From Bacteroidales bacterium (lineage in GTDB: Bacteria; Bacteroidota; Bacteroidia; Bacteroidales; UBA10428), in assembly GCA_016935615.1 (NCBI GenBank), contig JAFGQO010000120.1:1-37364 (forward strand): a stretch of 37,364 nt of DNA. The letters run 5' to 3'. Position numbers and translations under genes: made by a program. Below are positions 28,035 to 36,721 of the stretch, piece by piece (position 1 is the stretch's first letter; every line of letters begins with the position of its first letter). The notes under the pieces are model-generated. The model had not been told where the DNA came from. It was given only the letters and a program-made list of their open reading frames with translations, and did not search any database.

Positions 28035-28066
28035 CGTTCCGTTCCCCAACGGAACGACTTTCTTTT
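28035..28066. terminator. Second hairpin in the convergent rplI/lptD gap
   Basis: CGTTCCGTT (28035-28043) and AACGGAACG (28048-28056) form a perfect nine-base stem with a CCCC loop, followed on the + strand by a T-rich tract. It may be a back-up terminator for rplI; on the other strand it lies 126 bases past the lptD stop. Nothing else was recognised in the gap 27977-28181. Confidence 0.5.
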
Positions 28067-28181
28067 TTATACCTCTGGTGATCAACTATAGGCAATTAGT
28101 ACCTGAACTCAAAACTGATTACAGATTACCAATCACGATTTACCAGTTTAACGATTCCACAGTTAAACAACATAAAACTCA

Positions 28182-30950
28182 TCAGAAATTATCGTACCAG
28201 TTGGGTTTTTTCTCGTATTTCAAATCACGCAGCAAGCTCGATTTTGCCTGAATCGTGAAAGAATAGCTGGCTCTTGAACCAAAAGGAATAACTGAAAAAG
28301 ACATTTGCCAGCAATGCAGATCGCGATAAATGCTCAGGTTCGTGAATGTAATTTTCTTCGCCTCAATATCATAACCCGAACGTACTCCGATCTTCCACCT
28401 GGGAGTTAAACTAAAATCTCCGGACATATTCACCGTATGGGTCCTGGTTGTTTTTATTCCCGGCCTGTTCCACGACCAGGAATAACTAACATTAAGTGAC
28501 CAGGGAATGTCAAAATCCACGTAATTGCCACCATATCCCGAGGGTGTAAAATCCATTTCATCCTGTATGAAATCCTGTTCAATACCTGTTTCCCCGGTCT
28601 GTTCCTTATTCTCATCTGAATCACTTCCCTTATTTCCTGCTTTCGATTTCAGAGTGAAACCCGATGTGACAGTAATATTGGTGAAACGCAGAATGTTTAT
28701 TCCTCCCATTACCCTGTTATAATATACATCGATCTTTTTCCCTGTTGAATCAATGGCATAAGGACTAAACCTACCATTTACTCTAAGATCCAATTTTTTA
28801 TTGAAAAACTTTGTCCCTGTGACCATTGAAACATCCTGCCATTTGAATTGCTCTGCCCAGGGTGAATAGCTTGTCGAGAAATTCAGGTTTTCGAGTATAA
28901 CAACTTTCTTTGCCTCGCCGGTGGTATCATTTTTGGGACGAACCTTCATTTCGAGGTTATTGTTAAGCGACAGACGCAAGGAACCTGACTTTCCATTGCT
29001 GGAAGGAGGGTTATAAATTTCATCTTCAAAGGGATGGTATATTCTTTTGTAGGTCTTGATTCCCTCACTGTTTGTATAGAATAAAGAATCATAGTAGTTC
29101 TTGTTGATTTTTTTCATGTCCGGTGTAAAGGAAAAACTCGCTGATGGAGAAATTACATGTCTTACAGCTTCCAAATAACCATCATCCTTTTTTGAAACAA
29201 ACATCCCATAAAGCTTTGGCGCAAAAGAAACTCCTATGCTTGGATTTATTGCCTGAGCATAACTTCCTTCCTTTACCCTGCGCGAATGTTCTTCAACAAC
29301 ACCTGTTTCCTGGTTTAATACTACACTGTCAACAACGGTACGCGCAGAGTATAAAACACCTGTATATCGCATACTTGGTGTAATGGTTACCAATTTACCT
29401 ATTTTAAAATTTACGGATAAAGGTATATCATGCTGGAAAGCATTTCTCATATTATCCCATGTTTCCTGCTCAAAGAGCACGGAATCATAGGTGTCGATCT
29501 GATTATCAAATTTTGCACTGTATTGCAAACTAATGTTCTCATACCATTTGTATTTTTCCGAACCCGTTTTTCCTCTGAGGGGATAAATGGAACTCATATT
29601 AAATGAGCCTGTAGGCAAATTCATGTTTACGCTTTTGGAACGGCTGTTCTGTGAAGCGTTTCCGCTTATTGCAAGATTAAAAGGAGTTCCCGGCCAGTTT
29701 TTTGAGTAATTGATACTAGATGATTTCTGGTTTGTCAGGTATTCATCGGAACTATAACTGTTGTACTTCTCAAATTCTGAAGAAGAGAAATTGACGCTGG
29801 CAGAAAAGTTCTGGGTCGGATTTGCCTTGGCATCCTGACGGTGTGACCAGCGTAAACGATAATCCTTGCTTTCGGGAATTGCAATATCATCTACGTTTTT
29901 ATTCTGATTGTAGTTAAATGAAAAATCACCTGAAAAATGATACCTGTACTTGTACGCCAGGTTTGTTTCTACGCCCCAACTGCCTTTTGAATAAAAATCG
30001 CCCAGTATTCTGAAATCAGCGTAATCTCCCAGTACCTGGTACCAGCCCAAATCACGTAAAAAAAATCCCCTGTAACGCTCTTCGCCAAAAGAAGGGAACA
30101 AAATGCCAGAACTCCGCCGCGTGGTATTCGGGAAAAAACCGAATGGAAGACCCAACACTTTAATAGGAATATCCTCCAGAACAAAATAAGATGCTTTGGC
30201 TACAATTTTATCTTCAGGTATAATGATAGCCTCTTTTAAAGCCAGATAAAAATGAGGATGTTCAGCATCACAGGTAGTATATTTATTTCCATAGGCATGA
30301 ATGTGTTCATTCTTATGCCTCTTTGATTTGTCGCTATGCAAATAACCTTCCCCCTGCTGAGTTACAATATGGTAAATAATACCATTTTCAGTACCAAAAT
30401 TGTATTTCATTGAATCCGATTCAAAACTTTGACTCCCCTGTGTAAATACAGGAGTGCCCACAACTTGCCCTGATGTATCGATGCTGCCTTTTGCAAATAC
30501 TTCTTCTCTCGCATAGTTCAGTTCAATGTAATTCGCTGTCAGTTCAATGTTCAGGTATTTTACCGTGGCATTGCCATAAAGGTACATTGTTTCCTTCTTC
30601 AAAGATATTTTCATGGAATCTTCCGCAGTATAATATACCATATCCTCCAATGCCCCTTCCCTGGGTTGCTTTGCTATTTCCAAAGTATCTGTACTGATTG
30701 TATCTGATCCGTCAAGTTCATTTGTAAACAAACTGTCGTACTGAATTTGCAAGGAGTCAGTTGCATTTACACCATTTCCTGAAAGATTTTCGGGAATTGT
30801 ATCATAATCTGAAATCAGGCCATCGGATTGTGCTGTCAAATTATAAACAAGCACAAATTGAAATGTTAGAAACAGAGCAATTCGAATTAACACAAATAAT
30901 GATTTAAATGCTATTTTTGCAAAGGTCTTATATGGTTCCAAAGGCTGCAA
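28182..30950 (-). CDS. lptD: LPS-assembly protein LptD (OstA-like), Bacteroidota type
   Basis: LptD with LptE inserts lipopolysaccharide into the outer leaflet of the outer membrane. The 922-aa protein has an export signal ('IALFLTFQFVLVYNLTA'), a periplasmic OstA/LptA-like jellyroll (residues about 105-240: 'MKISLKKETMYLYGNATVKY', 'VFAKGSIDTSGQVVGTPVFT') and a large C-terminal barrel rich in aromatic strands ('DIPIKVLGLPFGFFPNTTRR', 'FSLTPRWKIGVRSGYDIEAK'). The Cys pairs that form the disulfides of E. coli LptD are not evident, as is usual in this phylum. The start is uncertain: TTG at 30950, or GTG at 30893, which would give a compact signal peptide. A -7-like box for the divergent gene lies between them. 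It is divergent from the amidase gene. Confidence 0.88.
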   Translation of the reverse strand: MQPLEPYKTFAKIAFKSLFVLIRIALFLTFQFVLVYNLTAQSDGLISDYDTIPENLSGNGVNATDSLQIQYDSLFTNELDGSDTISTDTLEIAKQPREGALEDMVYYTAEDSMKISLKKETMYLYGNATVKYLNIELTANYIELNYAREEVFAKGSIDTSGQVVGTPVFTQGSQSFESDSMKYNFGTENGIIYHIVTQQGEGYLHSDKSKRHKNEHIHAYGNKYTTCDAEHPHFYLALKEAIIIPEDKIVAKASYFVLEDIPIKVLGLPFGFFPNTTRRSSGILFPSFGEERYRGFFLRDLGWYQVLGDYADFRILGDFYSKGSWGVETNLAYKYRYHFSGDFSFNYNQNKNVDDIAIPESKDYRLRWSHRQDAKANPTQNFSASVNFSSSEFEKYNSYSSDEYLTNQKSSSINYSKNWPGTPFNLAISGNASQNSRSKSVNMNLPTGSFNMSSIYPLRGKTGSEKYKWYENISLQYSAKFDNQIDTYDSVLFEQETWDNMRNAFQHDIPLSVNFKIGKLVTITPSMRYTGVLYSARTVVDSVVLNQETGVVEEHSRRVKEGSYAQAINPSIGVSFAPKLYGMFVSKKDDGYLEAVRHVISPSASFSFTPDMKKINKNYYDSLFYTNSEGIKTYKRIYHPFEDEIYNPPSSNGKSGSLRLSLNNNLEMKVRPKNDTTGEAKKVVILENLNFSTSYSPWAEQFKWQDVSMVTGTKFFNKKLDLRVNGRFSPYAIDSTGKKIDVYYNRVMGGINILRFTNITVTSGFTLKSKAGNKGSDSDENKEQTGETGIEQDFIQDEMDFTPSGYGGNYVDFDIPWSLNVSYSWSWNRPGIKTTRTHTVNMSGDFSLTPRWKIGVRSGYDIEAKKITFTNLSIYRDLHCWQMSFSVIPFGSRASYSFTIQAKSSLLRDLKYEKKPNWYDNF
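30912..30919 (+). promoter_or_regulatory. -7 box of the amidase gene inside the lptD 5' end
   Basis: TATTTTTG matches the Bacteroidota -7 consensus 56 bases upstream of the amidase ATG. No good TTTG partner lies 19-20 bases further up, so it is only a candidate. If real, it overlaps the first codons of lptD when that gene starts at 30950, which favours the GTG start at 30893. Confidence 0.35.
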
Positions 30951-30974
30951 AGCTACTAAAAATTAAGGATTCCA

Positions 30975-32165
30975 ATGCAGAATAAAGATTTACACCGAAG
31001 CCTGAAATATCCCTGCAAATTAAATCTTATTCCTATTATAATACTGTGTTTTTTATCAACTATTGCCCAAGCGCAAAATGGGAATAACAATGAAGATTAC
31101 AAAATTCGTACCGTAGTAATTGATCCTGGTCATGGAGGTAAGGATCCGGGGGCATTGGGGACTTACTCGAATGAAAAGGATATTGTATTGGCCATTGGAT
31201 TAAAACTGGGGAAATATATAGAAGAAAAGATACCGGAAGTTAATGTTATCTATACCCGTAAAAAAGACGAATTCATTCCTTTGTATCGTCGTGCTGAAAT
31301 TGCCAATGAAGCAGATGCTGATCTTTTTATTTCCATTCATGCAAACGGATGGAGTAATCCGAAATCATACGGAACTGAAACCCTGGTGCTGGGATTGCAT
31401 CGTTCTGATGAAAATTTCGAAGTTGCAAAAAGAGAAAACTCCGTTATTCTTCTTGAAGAAGATTATACAACACGGTATCAGAATTTCGATCCGAATTCTC
31501 CTGAATCCTATATTATCTTTTCCGTTATGCAAAATGTATATGATAAACAAAGTATTAACTTCGCCGATATGGTTCAGGATCAGTTTCGCGAACGGGCGAT
31601 GAGAAAAGACCGCGGTATCAGAAGACAAGGCCTTTTGGTACTTGCTCAGTCTTCTATGCCCAGTGTTCTTATAGAAAGCGGGTTTATTACAAATCCTGAT
31701 GAAGAGGATTATCTGAATTCAGAAGAAGGTCAGAATTATATTGCATCAGCTATTTTCAGAGCTTTCAGATCGTATAAGGAAGATATTGAATCCAAATCCG
31801 GAGTCAGTTTTGCTAATTCCTCTGCAGTTCTGTATGAAAGTGATGCGGATACTTTGAAAATAATAGCAGATGCTGATACAACAGACATACATTCCTCTCT
31901 GTATTTTAAAGTTCAAATCTCTTCTTCCTCGAATGAAATTCCTTTAGATTCTGATCTCTTTTCAGAGTTTCATGATGTTGAGGAGTTCAGGACAAATAAT
32001 GCATACAAATATGCTGTTGGCAAAAAAATAAAATACGATGACATTGTTGAATATAGCAAATGGGTGAAAAGCATATATCCTGATGCTTTTATTATAGCCA
32101 TCAAAGAAGGGAAAATAATTTCCATCCAGGAAGCCCTGCACGAGTTGTATGATAAACAAAATTAA
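30975..32165 (+). CDS. N-acetylmuramoyl-L-alanine amidase with C-terminal SPOR-like domain
   Basis: The enzyme cleaves the bond between N-acetylmuramic acid and L-alanine in peptidoglycan, used in daughter-cell separation. After a signal peptide (hydrophobic 'LIPIIILCFLSTIAQA') comes an Amidase_3 catalytic domain (residues about 45-270) with the zinc ligands in 'VVIDPGHGGKDPGALG', the Glu in 'RRAEIANEADADLFISIHAN', His in SIHAN, and the catalytic Glu in 'SVLIESGFITNPDEEDYL'. The last ~95 residues ('YFKVQISSSSNEIPLDSDLF', 'DAFIIAIKEGKIISIQEAL') look like a SPOR-type septal peptidoglycan-binding domain. AAGGA precedes the ATG. The MCE gene follows 111 bases downstream on the same strand, a neighbourhood common in Bacteroidota. 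Confidence 0.93.
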   Translation: MQNKDLHRSLKYPCKLNLIPIIILCFLSTIAQAQNGNNNEDYKIRTVVIDPGHGGKDPGALGTYSNEKDIVLAIGLKLGKYIEEKIPEVNVIYTRKKDEFIPLYRRAEIANEADADLFISIHANGWSNPKSYGTETLVLGLHRSDENFEVAKRENSVILLEEDYTTRYQNFDPNSPESYIIFSVMQNVYDKQSINFADMVQDQFRERAMRKDRGIRRQGLLVLAQSSMPSVLIESGFITNPDEEDYLNSEEGQNYIASAIFRAFRSYKEDIESKSGVSFANSSAVLYESDADTLKIIADADTTDIHSSLYFKVQISSSSNEIPLDSDLFSEFHDVEEFRTNNAYKYAVGKKIKYDDIVEYSKWVKSIYPDAFIIAIKEGKIISIQEALHELYDKQN

Positions 32166-32276
32166 TGTTGTGAAACCCTTATCCATAATAAAGATACCAC
32201 GATTAGGAAAGTCGAAGTGTTAAAAAATGCGATCATATATTATTGAGGAACAATTGTTTAACCTTATTTTATTCAA

Positions 32277-33206
32277 GTGAAAATTTCAAAAGAAGCAAAA
32301 ATCGGATTAATTGCTATTGTCGTATTGGCAATTAGTATATGGGGTTATAACTTTTTAAAAGGCAAAAATATACTGAAATCAACGGATCATTATTACGTAT
32401 TATTTGACCGGGCAGACGGCTTGATTGAATCGGGGAATGTGATGCTTAAGGGATATAAAATAGGCAACATAACCTCCCTGGAATTTGATCATGAAAATTC
32501 AGGGAAATTCAGAGTAAAAATAGTTCTCGAGGAAAAGGTGAAAATACCAATGCATTCTGTTGTAAGAATAAAGCAGGTAAATCCTCTTGCATCAACAAGT
32601 GATCTTGAGCTTATCCTAAGTGATAATACAACTTACCACTGCTCCGGAGACACTCTGGATTCTGAAATGGGAGGAGGTCTTATGGATGTTATTACCGGAC
32701 TTGTACCAAAGATTGAACATATTCTATATGGTATTGATACGGTTCTTATCTCATTGAATCAGGTTCTGACTCCTGAAAGTGAACAAAATTTACGAAATAG
32801 CATATCCAGTTTGAATTCAAGTCTTGCATCCCTGAACCATTCACTATCAAAGAATGGTAGCCTGAACAACAGCTTTGAACATCTCGAAAAGATCACTGAT
32901 AATCTTGATTCAAAAAATGAACAAATAGCAGAAACCCTTGATAATCTTGCCAATATAAGTTCTTCCATAGACAGTGCTGATTTAGGATCCATCCTGATAC
33001 AACTGGACAGCACACTGAATTCGGTCAGGAACATTGTATCTAAAATTGATCAGGGTGAAGGTTCTATGGGCAAATTTATCAATGACAGTTCTCTCTATAC
33101 AAACCTTGATTCAACATCGTATCATCTTAATCTCCTGATGAAGGACTTACAGGAACATCCTAAACGATATGTTCATTTTTCTGTCTTTGGAAAAAAGGAC
33201 AAATAA
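32277..33206 (+). CDS. MCE/MlaD family lipid-transport protein
   Basis: MlaD-type proteins are the periplasmic substrate-binding part of ABC phospholipid transporters between the membranes. The 309-aa protein starts at GTG (32277), with an N-terminal membrane anchor (residues about 8-25, IGLIAIVVLAISIWGYNFL). One MCE domain follows (about 36-115: 'YYVLFDRADGLIESGNVMLK', 'YKIGNITSLEF', 'VVRIKQVNPLASTSDLELIL'), then a long helical, Ser/Asn/Leu-rich tail ('SLNSSLASLNHSLSKNGSLN', 'LDSTLNSVRNIVSKIDQGEG') likely to form a tube-like coiled coil. The permease and ATPase genes (MlaE, MlaF) are not in this window. It may be co-transcribed with the amidase gene. Confidence 0.9.
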   Translation: MKISKEAKIGLIAIVVLAISIWGYNFLKGKNILKSTDHYYVLFDRADGLIESGNVMLKGYKIGNITSLEFDHENSGKFRVKIVLEEKVKIPMHSVVRIKQVNPLASTSDLELILSDNTTYHCSGDTLDSEMGGGLMDVITGLVPKIEHILYGIDTVLISLNQVLTPESEQNLRNSISSLNSSLASLNHSLSKNGSLNNSFEHLEKITDNLDSKNEQIAETLDNLANISSSIDSADLGSILIQLDSTLNSVRNIVSKIDQGEGSMGKFINDSSLYTNLDSTSYHLNLLMKDLQEHPKRYVHFSVFGKKDK

Positions 33207-33275
33207 CTGTTGGTATGCCATAATCGCTAATTCTGTTTATATTTGAATGAGTTAATAAGTTTTAAACGGTTAACA

Positions 33276-33659
33276 ATGACTTTAGAACTTGGGGAACAAA
33301 AACTGAATAAAATTATCATGGTGGGTGACAGGGTTCTTATTAAACCAAAGTCTCCTTTGGATAAAACCAAATCGGGACTGTATCTTCCTCCGGGCATCCA
33401 GGAAAAAGAGAAAATACAGACAGGATATGTAGTAAAAGTTGGCCCCGGATACCCAATTCCTGCAATTAATGAAGTTGATGAACCATGGAAAGATAAAAGC
33501 GACGAAGTAAAATATGTACCCCTTCAGCCTAAAGAAGGTGACCTGGCAATTTATATGCAGAAAAGCGGATTTGAGATTGTTTTCAAAAAAGAAAAATACT
33601 TTATTGTCCCTCATTCTGCCATACTAATGCTTATAAGAGATGAAGGTCTTTTTGAATAA
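33276..33659 (+). CDS. GroES-like co-chaperone family protein (divergent)
   Basis: A 127-aa protein with the Cpn10/GroES fold: 'IIMVGDRVLIKPKSPLDKTK', 'SGLYLPPGIQEKEKIQTGYV' (the mobile-loop region), 'VKVGPGYP', an insertion of about 25 residues (INEVDEPWKDKSDEVKYVPL), 'KEGDLAIYMQKSGFEIVFKK' and 'YFIVPHSAILMLIRDE'. It is longer than housekeeping GroES (about 90-95 aa), and no groEL lies nearby. Such paralogues are widespread in Bacteroidota; whether they work with GroEL is not known to me. I start at the ATG at 33276; an in-frame TTG at 33243 would add 11 residues. It follows the MCE gene by 69 bases. Confidence 0.85.
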   Translation: MTLELGEQKLNKIIMVGDRVLIKPKSPLDKTKSGLYLPPGIQEKEKIQTGYVVKVGPGYPIPAINEVDEPWKDKSDEVKYVPLQPKEGDLAIYMQKSGFEIVFKKEKYFIVPHSAILMLIRDEGLFE

Positions 33660-33722
33660 CCTATACCGGCAGGTAAAAAAACACCTGATAGGGATTTCTA
33701 TGATATCGTTTTTCTGTTTCCC

Positions 33723-34724
33723 TTAATTTTCGATGTTTTTTCTTTTCAGCAGTATCTTTGCGTAATCTCTTCCCAGTTTATCATTGTAATCTTCGTATGA
33801 TCTTTTGGCCCATTTTAATGCCAAGTCAGTATTTCCAAGTACTTCGTAGGCAACAGCCAGATTCAGACAGGCTCGTCCTGCTGTTTTGCGCTTTATGTCT
33901 TCTGTTAATCCGCTCCAGATCTCTATGGCCCCTTCCCAATTAGCGACTTCGGTACGCCGGAACCCGGTTTGGAATAAATGTTTATTCGGTCCCTTGGCCC
34001 TTTTATACAAATCTCTTCTCACTGTATAATAACTGGGTAGAAATCGCTGAATATATTCTTTTCCCGCTGCATAAGCAATTTCGCGCAGTGCACCCATGGG
34101 AGGCACGATATCTTCCGTGTTAATGATTATGTTGTCGGATTGCTGGTATTGATCAATAATGGTTCTTGTAACCGGATCGTACAATCGCCAGTAAGAAACA
34201 ACATTCATCCTTACCTGACCCGGAATTGCCGGATCCGGAGTACCGGTATGAAGAACCGACATAGCCTGATCTGCCGCTATGGCTATAGCCAGATCGGTAT
34301 TGGAATCAAAGGTTTCAAGGACCAGCAATACGTCGGCATTGGATGCACTGCATATCTCTTCTACCTGTTTCCAATCCAGCAGATCGGGTGTTTTAAGTGA
34401 TCCTGTTCCGTATAACCTTGTATTTTGCGGGATCATAATAACAATTCCGTTCAAACCGTTTATCCCGTCGTATACCCCCTTCAGGCATTCGTCAGATGCC
34501 AGACGATCCGATCCTGCCACTTCGGCCGAAGCAATGGACTCAAGCACCTGTTTAGGCTTATCTTCCTCTTTTGTCAGCGACCGGTTCACTACCGCTATAG
34601 ATCTTACATCTTCCGGCAGGTAGGCTATCGGAGGTTGCGGATAATTTAATTTCACATAGCCGTATTTACTGCAACCAGCAAATACTATCGAAGTTAAAAT
34701 CAGGTATACTATATTTTTATTCAT
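33723..34724 (-). CDS. DUF6340-like lipoprotein with TPR-like C-terminus
   Basis: The N-terminus is a lipoprotein signal (IVYLILTSIVFAGC, lipobox FAGC), so it is probably anchored in the outer membrane. The body resembles the Bacteroidota family DUF6340: 'YLPEDVRSIAVVNRSL', 'VYDGINGLNGIVIMIPQNTR', 'ICSASNADVLLVLETFDSNT', 'VVSYWRLYDPVTRTIIDQYQ' and 'AAGKEYIQRFLPSYYTVRRD'. The last ~70 residues ('WEGAIEIWSGLTEDIKRKTA', 'LNLAVAYEVLGNTDLALKWA') look like two TPR units. Function unknown. The ATG at 34724 is preferred to the in-frame TTG at 34730. It converges with the GroES-like gene. A palindrome AAGTTTG-C-CAAACTT (34760-34774) sits 36 bases upstream and might be an operator. Confidence 0.85.
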   Translation of the reverse strand: MNKNIVYLILTSIVFAGCSKYGYVKLNYPQPPIAYLPEDVRSIAVVNRSLTKEEDKPKQVLESIASAEVAGSDRLASDECLKGVYDGINGLNGIVIMIPQNTRLYGTGSLKTPDLLDWKQVEEICSASNADVLLVLETFDSNTDLAIAIAADQAMSVLHTGTPDPAIPGQVRMNVVSYWRLYDPVTRTIIDQYQQSDNIIINTEDIVPPMGALREIAYAAGKEYIQRFLPSYYTVRRDLYKRAKGPNKHLFQTGFRRTEVANWEGAIEIWSGLTEDIKRKTAGRACLNLAVAYEVLGNTDLALKWAKRSYEDYNDKLGRDYAKILLKRKNIEN

Positions 34725-35015
34725 AACCAATACTTTTTATTTGTTACTAAATTTACAATAAGTTTGCCAAACTTTTACTTTTTATTCTTATCAAGCGATA
34801 TTTCCCCATTGAAGGTTCTCGGCCACTACAGGTAAATAAAAGATAATCCTCATATACAATTAAACATAAATCAGATTCAATTGTACATAAACTAATTTTT
34901 GTTCAAGAAATATGTTGCATCCCTGGTTATCAGCAGTATGCAGCTATGAATATAATAAAGCGTAATATGACCAGGGAAACAAATTAAGCATCAGCGGAAT
35001 AAAACATACACATAT

Positions 35016-35807
35016 CTAATCCAGAAACCGTATATCGTAGTTATTTATTGTTACATAGGTGTTTCCGGTTGGATATCTCACATCACCTACATCCTTTGTC
35101 GACTCACTGGATTGAATAACATAGCCCTGATCATCCAGCGTGTAAGTTATATCATACTCAATGGTTGTTGGACTGTGTGGATCACAATCCCCCGATAATT
35201 CTTTTAAAATATGCTTTACCAGTTTAGTATTTGTTTTTCCTAAAATTCCGTTGGTGAAATTTAAGATATCAATTTTGCTTGGAATATAGGACAATTCATA
35301 GGTGATGTGAGAATGGCAATTGCTGTATGGATAATATGAGCTACATCCTGAAATGTTCTCACCATCGTAAGTGTATGTGAAAAGAGTAGACATGCTTCCA
35401 TTATTGGGATGGTAATGTTCGCATTCGACTTTAATAAGTTGATTCAATGAATTATAGGTGTAATGTCTTCTTTCCGTATAAACAGAGTCAAGACCAACAA
35501 CCATTATAGATTCAGGGTATTCGATGCTTGATTCGGCATAACCGTTTTTTCCGATATTATATAATATATAGCTCTCCTGAATTGTTGTATCCTGCCCATA
35601 GGACACAACCTTTACCTGAGTATGGGTGAAATAATATTTTGTTCTGGCTTTGACTGTGTCATTATAGAGATAATTCTTTTCAATAATCCGGTTGTCTTTT
35701 ATAAATAACCGGTAGTCTTGTATAGTATACTTAGTAATACCCTCGTCTTTTTCGGTACATCCTGCGAAAAGGAGGAATATTTGAATAATAATAAGGAACT
35801 TTTTCAT
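35016..35807 (-). CDS. Putative lipoprotein of unknown function
   Basis: The signal is a classic lipobox (MKKFLIIIQIFLLFAGC, with Cys at residue 17), giving a lipid-anchored protein of about 245 residues. The mature part repeats short Tyr-rich beta strands ('ARTKYYFTHTQVKVVSYGQD', 'YTERRHYTYNSLNQLIKVEC', 'HYHPNNGSMSTLFTYTYDGE', 'EYDITYTLDDQGYVIQSSES') that recall YD/RHS-like repeats or DUF4595-type lipoproteins; this resemblance is weak. The protein is probably on the cell surface or periplasmic. It stands alone, with large gaps on both sides (291 bases right of DUF6340, 404 bases to the toxin gene). Not otherwise recognised. Confidence 0.7.
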   Translation of the reverse strand: MKKFLIIIQIFLLFAGCTEKDEGITKYTIQDYRLFIKDNRIIEKNYLYNDTVKARTKYYFTHTQVKVVSYGQDTTIQESYILYNIGKNGYAESSIEYPESIMVVGLDSVYTERRHYTYNSLNQLIKVECEHYHPNNGSMSTLFTYTYDGENISGCSSYYPYSNCHSHITYELSYIPSKIDILNFTNGILGKTNTKLVKHILKELSGDCDPHSPTTIEYDITYTLDDQGYVIQSSESTKDVGDVRYPTGNTYVTINNYDIRFLD

Positions 35808-36014
35808 TTTAACGGGATTAAGATTTTAAATTTTCTCTCATGCCCATAAGTTTCTCTTATAAGCTAATATCTAGATGATTAATGATGCAAAATGGATGCG
35901 TTCAAGTTAATTATCCCGGTTATTCGTGCATGCAGCAACAGACTAAATTTATTTTATTCGATCCTGTTTATTGCAAGTATACCCAGAATATCGGCATATG
36001 CTCCATCACTGTTA
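35808..36014. other. Non-coding stretch upstream of the lipoprotein gene
   Basis: This is the left part of a 404-base gap without a track-sized gene. It presumably contains the lipoprotein promoter, but I could not pick one. The right part of the gap holds the transposase remnant listed next. Confidence 0.4.
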
Positions 36015-36143
36015 TCAAAATAGTCTTACGGATTTTGTACAATCCCAGCTAGGATTCAAATGTAAATACTCTAATTTTTGTTTCAGAAATTTGTAGCTTT
36101 CTAATTCTTCAAGGCGGTTATCATGTTTCCAAACCTGATACAT
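36015..36143 (-). pseudogene. Remnant of a Y1/RAYT-like (IS200-type) transposase C-terminus
   Basis: A 42-codon open frame encodes 'MYQVWKHDNRLEELESYKFL' then 'KQKLEYLHLNPSWD' and a stop. The block QVW..DN..EEL....F..QKLEY.HLNP is the hallmark C-terminal helix segment of REP-associated/IS200-like tyrosine transposases, which normally continues with VRAG. The N-terminal HUH motif and the catalytic part are missing, and a stop lies in frame just upstream (TGA about 9 bases before the GGT-ATG). It cannot be active. It sits next to the toxin cassette, adding to the mobile debris near tRNA-Arg. Confidence 0.6.
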
Positions 36144-36194
36144 ACCTGATTTTTTTCATATTATTTATCAGGTTTAAGATTCCGTATTTGAAAC

Positions 36195-36211
36195 TGGGTT
36201 TTGTGAGACTT
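36195..36211 (+). repeat. 17-bp direct repeat, left copy
   Basis: TGGGTTTTGTGAGACTT here is identical to 36840-36856. This copy abuts the stop codon of the toxin gene (36212-36214). Together the two copies bracket the yefM-yoeB cassette of about 630 bases. Confidence 0.7.
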
Positions 36212-36466
36212 CTAGTAATGTTTTCTACACTGAAGAATATATATTTTATTATTCTCAAACTTATAAACTAACCGGTGTTCGTGATCTATTCTTCGCGACC
36301 ACCATCCGGATAAGTTACCTCTTAACGGTTCCGGTTTACCTATACCCTCGTAAGGTGTTCTCTGGCACTGCCTGATAAGCTCATTAACTCTTTTAAGTAT
36401 TTTCTTATCCGTTTTTTGCCAATACAGGTAATCCTCCCAGGCAGGAGACATAAAAATTAATTCCAT
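36212..36466 (-). CDS. yoeB: YoeB-family toxin (Txe/YoeB, RelE fold mRNA interferase)
   Basis: YoeB cuts mRNA in the ribosomal A site when freed from its antitoxin. At 84 aa it has exactly the family length. The catalytic set is present: the Glu in 'GKPEPLRGNLSGWWSRRIDH', the Arg in 'WSRRID', and the C-terminal His-Tyr (CRKHY). 'EHRLVYKFENNKIYILQCR' is the core strand pair. It overlaps the antitoxin gene by one base at 36466, the normal antitoxin-first order, so the two are translated together. The stop abuts one of the 17-bp direct repeats. No frameshift or lost residue is seen, so the toxin is likely functional. Confidence 0.95.
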   Translation of the reverse strand: MELIFMSPAWEDYLYWQKTDKKILKRVNELIRQCQRTPYEGIGKPEPLRGNLSGWWSRRIDHEHRLVYKFENNKIYILQCRKHY

Positions 36467-36717
36467 TAATCCGTTAACTCCTTTCGTTCCCCTCTACCTT
36501 GTTTGTATTCTTCTAATGCAATTGCAATCCGCTCTGCGTTTTTAGGACTACTTAAAAGATGAATTGTTTCCTGCATACTTTCATAATCCGTCATTGAAAG
36601 TACAACTACATCATCACCTTTTGAACGGGTCACAAACAAAGGAACCCTGGACTTAAAAACCATGTCCATAAATCCTTTAAGGTTCTGTCTGAAATTTGAA
36701 TAAGTCGTTATTTCCAT
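36466..36717 (-). CDS. yefM: YefM/Axe-family antitoxin (Phd/YefM fold)
   Basis: The 83-aa antitoxin starts with 'MEITTYSNFRQNLKGFMDMV', the N-terminal DNA-binding Phd/YefM fold, followed by 'PLFVTRSKGDDVVVLSMTDY' and 'ESMQETIHLLSSPKNAERIA', the last part of the globular domain. The disordered tail (EEYKQGRGERKELTD) wraps the toxin. The dimer represses its own operon, and the toxin acts as co-repressor. The perfect palindrome with two TGTACA boxes at 36743-36766 upstream is the expected operator. The -7 box TAAATTTG (36729-36722) leaves only four bases before the ATG, so the mRNA may be leaderless. Confidence 0.95.
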   Translation of the reverse strand: MEITTYSNFRQNLKGFMDMVFKSRVPLFVTRSKGDDVVVLSMTDYESMQETIHLLSSPKNAERIAIALEEYKQGRGERKELTD

Positions 36718-36721
36718 ATCG

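Noticed and set aside
33660..33695. Weak hairpin with CAGGT/ACCTG and outer CCTAT/ATAGG pairs as a terminator
   Set aside because: The stem has a five-base bulge and no T run on either useful side.
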